Assembly (NCBI GenBank): GCA_964017185.1
Contig: OZ024879.1
Span: 26,854,456-26,918,455, forward strand
From: Rugalucina vietnamica
Taxonomy: Eukaryota > Mollusca > Bivalvia > Lucinida > Lucinidae
Length of the DNA stretch: 64,000 nucleotides
Reading direction: 5' to 3'
Position numbers and translations under genes: made by a program. The stretch's first letter is position 1, and every line of letters starts with the position of its first letter. The notes under the pieces are model-generated. The model did not search any database and was not told the origin of the DNA. It saw only the letters and a list, made by a program, of their open reading frames with translations. Below, in pieces: positions 11,037 to 19,200 of this stretch.

Positions 11037-11452
11037 TGGTGTACTTTTTCTTACATACCTCTTTCATAAAGATAGAAAAATTCCGGTATTTTAGCGGTGG
11101 TAGACAAATCTATCTTACACTGCTCGCTTGGTTGCTCATACAAGATAAGAAAAGCACGCGACTAAATTCGATCGTTTCTAGCCCAAAGCAGCTGCTTCCA
11201 GCAATATTGTTCAACAAAACTAGACTACATTGGTGTGAATTCATAGGGTGTATTCTTGATTCACACTCGTTTTCAACGAAAAACAAATCAAAACTGCATC
11301 TCTTTTCAATTTGACAACGATTTATTTACATTTGACGTCATATCCGCAATAAACACAACGTCATCAGACTGAGTTAATTAAAGCACGGTACCAGGTGACG
11401 TTACCGGTAAAATGAATTTAGGCTTAATCGGGGTATGTAAGAAAAAGAATCG
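11037..11452. mobile_element. TIR-like element inside the LINE endonuclease
   Basis: Left CTTTTTCTTACATACC (about 11043) is matched by GGTATGTAAGAAAAAG in reverse complement (about 11433-11448). The LINE frame is interrupted from about 11036 to 11596, so this segment and the palindrome next to it are insertions. No coding capacity. The boundary is approximate and the target duplication is uncertain. Confidence 0.55.
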
Positions 11453-11593
11453 ATCATGGGTGGTCAGTGGAGAAAGGAAAATCCCAACCCTCGGGTCCAC
11501 CGTTCCGGTGGGAAACTCGGCGAGCCTCGTTTCCCACTGGAACGGGTGGACCCTCGGGTTGGGATTTTCCTATCTCCACTGACCACCCATGAT
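11453..11593. repeat. 141-bp near-perfect palindrome
   Basis: ATCATGGGTGGTCAGTGGAG at the left is complemented by the right end CTCCACTGACCACCCATGAT. The arms (about 65-70 bp) stay nearly perfect to the centre at GGCGAGCCTCG. It would extrude as a cruciform or form a long RNA hairpin. It is probably a foldback insertion next to the 0.4-kb TIR element. Confidence 0.85.
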
Positions 11594-11596
11594 GGA

Positions 11597-11859
11597 TTCT
11601 ATTTATATTCTATATTGTTACTAAATAGAATGCAAACTCCTCTAGCGTTCGAAGTGTGAGAATTGAATAATATATCCCCTCCCCATTCTGCTTTTATATA
11701 CGGTTCCATTTTTGCAGTAAAGTGTGTGTCTTGCAAACAGTATATCCCATGATTTTTGCCTCTTAAAAGGTTAAAAACATCTTTTCTTTTGGTGTATTCC
11801 CCTAAACCCCTGCAATTCGTTGATGAAATTTTAATCAGATTTTTCCTATCCACCATCAT
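11597..11859 (-). pseudogene. LINE AP-endonuclease domain, N-terminal part
   Basis: The first Met choices (MMVDRKNLIKISSTNCRGLG) begin an endonuclease: NCRGLGEYTKRKDVFNLL, then YCLQDTHFT (usually LQETH in L1), WGGDILFNS and SNARGVCILFSNNIEYK. The frame ends at the insertion junction. The next coding stretch is at about 11036-11004 and then from 10764 leftward. About 370 bp of LINE sequence lies upstream to 12232 without a recognisable ORF1. Confidence 0.85.
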
Positions 11860-12232
11860 ACATAATAGTTGTTCCTTGGAAAATAGGTTTTGAAAAGAAG
11901 TTAACTCTGTACCTGCAATAACAGTATTCTGTGTAGGATCGCACCCCGTTTGTCATTTTCATAACCTGGTCAGATTTTTCAATGTTAAAAAAACAACAAA
12001 ACAATAAAAAAGAAATAAACATAATTGAACAATAGGTACACACAAATAAACCCATTCAAGGTCATTGGGTGTTTCAGTTGGAACTATATTGCACAAAAAA
12101 AGAAACACAGCACTATTTTACGGAGGATTTTTCGAGTTTAAGGATAAAATGAAGATGACTACAAGTTTGTTGTTGCGCGGTTCATATTTCTTGGATACTA
12201 GGGTATGAAATGCAGAAAACCTGATCGCTGTT

Positions 12233-12246
12233 TTGCTTTATAAATT
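12233..12246. repeat. 14-bp target-site duplication of the LINE (5' side copy)
   Basis: TTGCTTTATAAATT, identical to 3417-3430. It marks the LINE 5' end at 12232. Confidence 0.85.
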
Positions 12247-12754
12247 GTTAATCCTAGGTATCGCTACGTGTAATATGTTTATTGCTACATTATGGCGTGA
12301 ACATAAACATTAATTTTAATTAACGATATTTGTAAATTGGATAAATTTCTTTTGCAAAAATATTTTTGATTCTTGCAAACGTGCTCAAAAACTGTTTAGA
12401 AAGACATTTATAGCATGTCAATCCAAGACTGACTTTGTATACGTCATTGATAAATGCGTATACACGTCAGGTTTACTAGGAGCTTGTAGGATATTAACCT
12501 AAATGTTCAAAATGTTAATCAAAATTGGGCTATATACGTATATATGATCAATGTCCCATCAATAGTAAAACAAATGTATTGGTATATAACCCAGATCTCA
12601 AGTGAGCGTTTACAGGACCATTGGTCCTCTGGTTTCTTACTATCTTATGAATTCCTTAGAAATTTAAAAGCCACATACAATTGGACGTATAGAAATGACT
12701 AACAAGAGGACTAACGAGTACAGTAGAGGAAAGTAACTAAATTTACTGATTGAG
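12247..12754. other. non-coding stretch with one dispersed motif
   Basis: No gene. Near 12597-12640, AAGTGAGCGTTTACAGGACC followed by ATTGGTCCTCTGG resembles 45175-45205 (AAGCGTTTACAGGACCAATG) and the GTGAGCG end near 45310. GGACCATTGGTCC is a short hairpin. It may be the terminus of a dispersed element. Confidence 0.45.
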
Positions 12755-13012
12755 ATTTGTCACTCAGTTACACATTACAATATCAGCGGCGTATCGATCA
12801 CATATCTATATCATCTATTTTGTTGAATCGACGTATCTACCACGTACATGTAACGTTCTTGTCGCGTATCAGTAACGTATATATGTATAAGTGTGGTTTC
12901 GCTTCGTATGTACCGCGTCTCGTCTCAAGGCGTATGTGCTACGTACGTTTGATGTTTGTGTGACATATAACGCGTACGCATCTACGACGTACGAGGCGTG
13001 GCCCGGTAAATC
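12755..13012. repeat. CGTA-rich diverged repeat, copy 1
   Basis: Very rich in CGTA, TACG and GTAC words at irregular 10-20-bp spacing. It shares CGTATGTGCTACGTA (12931-12945) with 22448-22680. Both strands look alike because the words are palindromic. Short frames on both strands are side effects. Origin unknown. Confidence 0.6.
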
Positions 13013-13371
13013 GTGTACTTTGTTGATATTTTCATTATTTGACGTCCTATTGCCATTAAACTTTTCAAATACCTTCTGCAATTCAAATTCAGTAAAAAGA
13101 GGTGCTTAAAAGTATGAGTTTATGTACAACTTGTAAAATGTGCATGATTGATTAGGTCAGTGTATGCGAACCCACACACTTTTAAATAATCTTCTGTGTG
13201 TTCAATAAAGTAGTATTTTTCAGCCATTTCAGTGTTCAGCGCCAAAACGAGCTGTCTGCTCATAGCAACATTCTTTTAACATCACCAGAGAAAATTTCGA
13301 ATGTTACATATCATCTGTTTGAAAATGGCACACATTTAAATGTTGTCTGTTAAACTTAAAACCTAATAAAA
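13013..13371. other. non-coding stretch
   Basis: No recognised feature. It contains a weak AATAAA (13204) and AT-rich sequence up to the small ORF at 13372. No clear promoter. Confidence 0.4.
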
Positions 13372-13575
13372 ATGGAGACGTTAGAGGAAGAGAAAGCGCG
13401 ACGAACAGCAATCCAGTACTATGTGCAGACCGTTATGACCTCAAATGATTCATTTAAGCATCTGAAAAGCACAAACATATACAGTGGTATTTCGAGAAGC
13501 CTTGTGTTAAATGGCATAGCCGATTTAGACATGATTGAACAGAAAAAACACAGCATGGACGGAGACCATTCATGA
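13372..13575 (+). CDS. possible small protein or first exon, unrecognised
   Basis: 67 codons from an ATG in a strong context (AAAAATGG: A at -3, G at +4). The product starts METLEEEKARRTAIQYYVQ, is charged and helix-prone, and ends in SMDGDHS. It has no membrane segment or known motif. The surrounding DNA is non-coding and no splice partner is evident, though the frame could be a 5' exon. Composition is more balanced than in the neighbouring chance frames, which is the only reason to list it. It may well be a chance frame. Confidence 0.25.
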   Translation: METLEEEKARRTAIQYYVQTVMTSNDSFKHLKSTNIYSGISRSLVLNGIADLDMIEQKKHSMDGDHS

Positions 13576-14346
13576 ATGTCCGTAACGTACTTTCCGCAGA
13601 TGAAATCGCACCTTCAGTGTAAACGTTTTCAGGGCAGAGAGAAGTTAATGTAAGCGATTCAACAGGTAGTTACATAGTCTATGGTTCAGTGACATGTTTC
13701 AAAAGTTGGTACAAATATCCCTTGTGTATCGCACACAACGGAGCGTACATCTATAAAGAGTAAACGGTAAGTGCATGTAGTACATGAAGTTGACGCATAA
13801 CAGTAAACGACGTCGTCAGCGTGCGCCGGGTCTGCATGACTTGTAGTTTTGTATTGTGTACTGATATTTTATTCTTAGGTGTATTTTTCTGAAATTTTGT
13901 ATGCATACCCAGAACATGTGTAAGTAATATACTTGTTAATTGGAAGCCTGTGCATTGAATAGTTTTTATACGGCAAGCACAGTCCACGATTTACTGGGCC
14001 ACCCTTCGTATGTGCAACGTTCTATTCTTATCTGCGCAGCATCTGTTCTGTAACAATTGTATTTTAATACCCATGAGAATAAGCGGTCGTGTACACTTTG
14101 TAGATGCAATTCGCGCATAACAGTTATCAGAAAGCATGGGTCGAATATGCCACTGAATAAATCTAGGTTATCTAAATTAACTCAGAATAAAGATCGATGG
14201 GTAGGGGAAAACATCTTCAATAACTCCTCAACCTGCTTGTGAGACGCCATCAACAACAACAGACGCTACCCTGAACGGACTGGGCCGCGAGAAATATCTG
14301 ATCTATAACTTTGTAAAAACGAAAACAAAGCTAATAGATTTAAATA
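13576..14346. other. non-coding stretch
   Basis: No repeat or gene recognised. Composition is less AT-rich than nearby, with scattered CG words. Short frames on both strands show no family resemblance. Confidence 0.4.
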
Positions 14347-14348
14347 TA

Positions 14349-14907
14349 CTCCTCCTAAAAAAAAAAACAATCACCCAGTTGTGTTTCAACTACTCAATAA
14401 ATTAATAGCTATTACGTTCTGTTTTTGTCAATTTAAAAAATACATGACACAGTCATGTGTGTCAACAGCATTTTGGCATGAATTATGCATCTTTTGCGCA
14501 TGCTCAGTATTAAACATATAATTATGTTCTATGGTTATAAGGATGCAAGTGGGTGGGGGTGTGGAAAGTAAGCCCATCCCCGTGACTCTCCTATGCTTGG
14601 TCCTCCGGACACAACCACAGTGTAGAAGTCTCTGTGATGTAGTGGTAAAGCCACTCGCTTGGTAATCAGAGATCCTTTGCTCCATCAAGAGCTCCTTTAG
14701 CCTTTCTGATGACATTTTCAGCATTGCGTGTCTTCGTATGACATAAGCTGTTGCAAGGGCGTAAAGCAAAAATCATTCCAGATTTATTTTGGGTAGTTGA
14801 ATGTAAAAACATGTCAACCAAATTTAATTAAAAGTATAAGTATACAGAGTGCAAAAACAATTTACATTTGGCACAATTTTGGGTGATCGGATTTTTTTGA
14901 GGAGGAG
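14349..14907. mobile_element. mariner-like non-autonomous TIR element
   Basis: Inverted ends: CTCCTCCTAAAAAAA...ATCACCCA on the left and TGGGTGAT...TTTGAGGAGGAG on the right, flanked by TA (14347-14348 and 14908-14909). The TA flank and TACTCCTCC-type ends suggest a Tc1/mariner relative. About 560 bp, without transposase. Inside, 14640-14690 (GATGTAGTGGTAAAGCCACT) resembles a tRNA A-box region, perhaps a SINE fragment. Confidence 0.6.
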
Positions 14908-14909
14908 TA

Positions 14910-15369
14910 TACATGGGCAGAGACCAGTAATTGTCGTTCCCATAGACCCCCATTGTAATTTGCCCCAAAACAAGACTCATTCATACGTTTCACGACTCAT
15001 AGTGGACCCCGGCACACTCAGCAGACGTGAGAACGCCCCAGGCCGTATGCAAGTGCAACGAAAAAATAGGGTGTTAGCCAGCATCCAATCACGATATTTT
15101 TCGCTGTTTAGGGACACCCAAAATCTCCCAACAATGAAAAATGATTATTCAAAAATCACTACATCCACAATTTGGCCATTGTGTGGCGAAACAGCAACCG
15201 ATTAAATAAAACAATAGTGAAAAATACTCAAGAATGGTTACACTATAATATGACAAAGACGGAAGTTAGATACGCATTTATGACCAATCGTAGGTAGCGT
15301 TACATCTTAAATTTGCCGCTGCAGATCTGCCCACACTTTGAACCAATCGCTTGCCACGTTACAATTCGA
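14910..15369. other. non-coding stretch left of the LTR element
   Basis: A short frame over 14849-15205 shows no family resemblance. Positions 15370-15386 (ATTTTTTTACGTCCCTTT) look like the start of the SINE-like repeat interrupted by the retrotransposon. Confidence 0.4.
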
Positions 15370-15386
15370 TTTTTTTACGTCCCTTT

Positions 15387-16159
15387 TGTTATATATAATT
15401 GATTCAATAATATTGATTCTTTTAAAAGCTATTACTTATAATTTATATATATATATAATCAAAGGGGAGTAACCCAATTAATTAATATATATTTCTTTTT
15501 ATGTTTCTACAATTTATTATCTAGAACTTTGTAGAAGAATGTCATTGATTATTTTTATCACTGTTATATAATTTAGAAGTATAGAAAATTCTATGAGCAC
15601 TTTGTGGATAATTCCAGATGAAAATGGAGTGAGTGTTTTTTTTTACCATAAGTTAAAAATATATTTGGACTATGTATACTGAGATCTCGAAGGGTCTAGT
15701 CGTTGCGGCCTTGAATTCTCTCTGGAGAATTCTAAATTCTCTTTGGAGAATTTAAAAGAACTTTCGTTTAGTTCGTTTCTTTTCTAGAGAAAAGTTTATT
15801 ATATCATTCTCTAGAAACCTGGAGAATTTCCTTAGATGTATAAATATAGGTCCCAATTCAGTCGTAGGTATTCAGAAATTTGAAGTGATTTAAAGTATAT
15901 AATTTTGGTTGTTTCACTAGTGTTTTGTGTGGATTAAAATATACATGTGCTCATATTCTGGTTACTGGATTGTGGACTTACATTTGAGGGACAAGGACTT
16001 ATTTGACATTAACTTTGTAAGTTATTTATTTATTTATTTACTTATCTGTTTGTTTGTTTTTATGTATTTGCAGCATTTATTTGTTTGATTAAATATTGTT
16101 AAGTTTAAATTACTTGGTTGTTTTTCGCTGTACCTGTCTAGTTACGCTAGGTCGTAACA
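15387..16159 (+). repeat. 5' LTR
   Basis: Starts TGTTATATATAATTG and ends GGTCGTAACA. It matches the 3' LTR apart from two substitutions (CATTCTCTAG against CATTATCTAG, and AATTCAGTCG against AATTGAGTCG) and a missing 24-bp block after GGGTCTAGT that is present at about 21683-21706 in the 3' LTR. Confidence 0.97.
15712..15850 (+). promoter_or_regulatory. LTR promoter region with paired palindromes and a TATA box
   Basis: TATAAATA at 15839-15846 is a plausible TATA box. Upstream, GAATTCTCTCTGGAGAATTC (15713-15732) and AAATTCTCTTTGGAGAATTT (15735-15754) are two tandem palindromes, followed by AGAACTTTCG and further TTC/GAA words. The alternation of GAA and TTC resembles heat-shock elements, but the 5-bp phasing is only partly kept. 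The function is inferred. Confidence 0.5.
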
Positions 16160-16164
16160 GATTT

Positions 16165-16182
16165 TGGGGGCTCGTCCGGGAT
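16165..16182 (+). promoter_or_regulatory. primer binding site (tRNA-Pro type)
   Basis: TGGGGGCTCGTCCGGGAT, five bases after the 5' LTR, is complementary to the 3' end of tRNA-Pro. It is the same 18-base site known from murine-type gammaretroviruses. It would prime minus-strand DNA synthesis. Confidence 0.9.
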
Positions 16183-16257
16183 TGAACATTTTGTGCACCT
16201 ATTTTATTCTGAATTTGAAAAGATATTTATTGTTTGTCATACCAGCAAAAAGCAACC

Positions 16258-19200
16258 ATGTTATTCAAACTTGAAGATTTCATTGCTGCGCCTTCTCAAG
16301 AGCTGTTAAACTTGGCCAAAAAGAGTGATCTTTTAGACATTGCTAGTCATTATAGCATACCTGATGTCAAAACATCTATGTTAAAACGTGAAATTAAGAA
16401 TGTTATCATTCAGTTTCTTGTTGATGAGGAATTTTTTGAACCCTCAGCTACATCTCTAATTATGGTCTCACAAACCGACATACAGTTGAAAAAGTTAGAA
16501 TTAAAAAGGCATCTTGAATTGGAAAAATTAAGATTAGAATTTGAAGAAAAAAGAAGGGCAGATAAGGAAGAAAGGGAAGAAAGAATGCATAGAGAAAAGT
16601 TAGAGTTAGAAAAAGAAAAGTTAGCAAAGGAAGAGCGAGAAAAAGAAAAACAAATGCAGTTTGAAAGAGAAAAATTAGAAAAACAAAGAGAGTTAGAAGA
16701 AAGGCTTTTAAAGGAAAAATTAGATATGGAAGAACGAGAAAAAACAAAACAAAGAGAAATGGAAGAAAGAGAGAAAGAAAAACAAAGGGAAATGGAAGAA
16801 CGAGAGAAGGAAAAACACAGAGAAATGTTAAAAGAAATAGAACTTGAAAAAGAAAGAATGCATTATGATATTAAAATGAAAGAGCTTGAATTAAGCAGTA
16901 AATCAATGCCTCCTGTGTCTTTTGATCCTAGTAAAGTATTTGATGTTACAAAGCATATCAGGCTCGTTCCTCCATTTCAAGAAAAAGAAGTAGATAAGTA
17001 CTTTTTACATTTTGAGAAGGTAGCAGAAAATTTGAAATGGCCAAAAGAGCATTGGACCATGCTTCTACAGAGTGTTGTTATTGGTAAAGCTCGAGAAATT
17101 TACACTCAGCTTCCACTTGATCAAAGTTCAGATTATGACACAGTCAAAAATCTGATTCTTAAGGCTTATGAGTTAGTACCTGAAGCTTATAGGCAGAAAT
17201 TCAGAAATTGTAGGAAAGAACATGACCAAACCCATGTAGAATTTGCTAGAACTAAGGAGCAATTATTTGATAGGTGGTGTTCTTCAAAGGATGTAAAGTC
17301 TGATCATGCAAAATTAAGACAGCTCATGCTTGTTGAAGAGTTCAAACGATGCATACACTCTGATGTCAAATCTTTTCTTGACGAAAGGGAAGTAGAAACT
17401 TTAGATGTAGCAGCACGATTAGCTGATGATTATGCTTTGACTCATAAGGTGTCTTTTGTAAATAAGCCTTACAAGAAACCTTTTAACCCTCAATTTAAAC
17501 CTAATACACCTCAGTCAAAACCATTTAACCCTCAACAGAGAAATAATTCTCCTCAACCTAATCCACAACCACAAGCTGGACTAACAGCTGATAGTTCCAG
17601 TCCTTCACATAATCCTAAAAATAAAGATACTAGTGAAAACAAAGGTCAAAGATCCTCATACTCACCCCGGCTGTTTTGCAATTATTGTAAAGGTGACGGT
17701 CACGTTATTTCTGAATGTGAAACTTTGAAAAGAAGAAAAGAGAGACAAAATCAAAATAATTCTAGACCAACAGGTCTTACTTCTTTAAGGTCAAAACCAC
17801 AGTCGATTATTCAGGATGAAAATCCTATTTTGGCCAAAACGTCTGCGACTGATTGTATTATGGAGATTTATGAACCATTCTTATCAGAAGGTTTTGTGTC
17901 ACTTACTAGTGATTCTGCCCAGTCTACCCCTATTAAAATCTTACGAGATACCGGAGCTTCTCAGTCTCTTATTTTAGCAGATACCCTGCCTTTTTCCGAG
18001 AAGACTTCAACTGGGACAAGTGTCCTTATTCAGGGAGTAGAGTGTGGATTTGTTAATGTACCGCTCCATAACATTTATTTGTCTTCAGACTTAGTTTCTG
18101 GTCCTGTGGCTGTAGGTATTAGGCCTTCTTTACCTTTTAAAGGTGTTCACTTGCTATTAGGCAATGACTTAGCCGGAGATAAGGTTGTGGTAAACCCACT
18201 TTTGACCAATACACCTTGTGAGGATCAATTGCCTGATCCCATTGAGCAGGAAATTCCTGATCTTTACCCTTCATGTGCCGTTACAAGGGCTATGGCAAAA
18301 AAAGTCAAATTGAATGATGGGATACAGGATATTGACTTAACTGACACTTTTATAGGTCAGTCTTTTCATGATGAGATTACAAAATCTCTTTCTTCAAGTC
18401 AAACTGACTTCAACAATCAAAGGTCAGACAATGACCTTTCACCTTCAATTTTTGACCAAGGTCACGACCAAATGTCAAGATCACAACTTTGTCAAGAACA
18501 GCACAGTGATCCTGAAATCTCGCCTTTATTTGAAAGGGCTTTAGATGAAAATGAAATTTCTCAGGTTCCTGTTTGTTTTTATGTCAAAAATGACATCTTA
18601 ATGAGAAAATGGCGTCCTCCTGATGTTTCAGCGGAAGACGAATGGACCATAAATCACCAAATTGTGGTTCCTAAGGCTTATCGTCCTGAAATCTTAAACT
18701 TGGCCCATGAAACTCCCATGTCAGGTCATTTAGGGATAAATAAGACTTACCACAAAATTCTCAAGCATTTCTACTGGCCAGGATTAAAATCTGATGTTTC
18801 CCAACATTGCAAATCCTGTCACACTTGTCAAATGGTAGGAAAACCTAATCAGACTATTCCAAAAGCTAATTTACAGCCTATTCCTGCATTTGATGAACCA
18901 TTTAGTAGGATTATCATTGATTTTGTAGGTCCGTTACCCAAGACTAAATCAGGTTGCCAATATCTCTTGACTATAATGTGTGCTTCAACACGTTTTCCTG
19001 AAGCAATTCCACTCAGGAATATCAAGACGAAAACAATAGTTAAGGCCCTTGTAAAGTTTTTCACACTTGTAGGTCTTCCAAAATCAGTCCAATCAGATCA
19101 GGGTTCCAATTTTATGTCAGGAACATTTCAGCAAGTAATGCATGAACTTGGCATTAAACAATGCAAGCCATCAGCTTATCATCCTGAAAGTCAAGGTGCT

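Larger units (their letters stand above)
3431..12232 (-). mobile_element. L1/Tx1-like LINE, inactivated and disrupted by later insertions
   Basis: Runs right to left. Endonuclease pieces lie at 11859-11597, about 11036-11004 and 10764-10125, a linker at 10140-9397, reverse transcriptase at 9418-8291, and a C-terminal region at 8290-7902 that resumes at 4605 and runs to about 3990. The 3' UTR and poly(A) end at 3429. Later insertions at 4606-7901, 10765-10999 (MITE A), about 11037-11452 and 11453-11593 separate the pieces. An exact 14-bp duplication flanks the whole unit. Without the insertions the LINE is about 4.7 kb. Protein motifs (NCRGLG and QDTHFT, SNARGVCILF, VYGPNDD, FADD) match the L1/Tx1 group. 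I see no ORF1, so the 5' end is probably truncated. Confidence 0.88.

Noticed and set aside
16460..16747. Minus-strand frame rich in Phe and Leu that looks like a membrane protein
   Set aside because: It is the antisense of the E/K-rich coiled coil of Gag; AAA/GAA codons read as TTT/TTC on the other strand.
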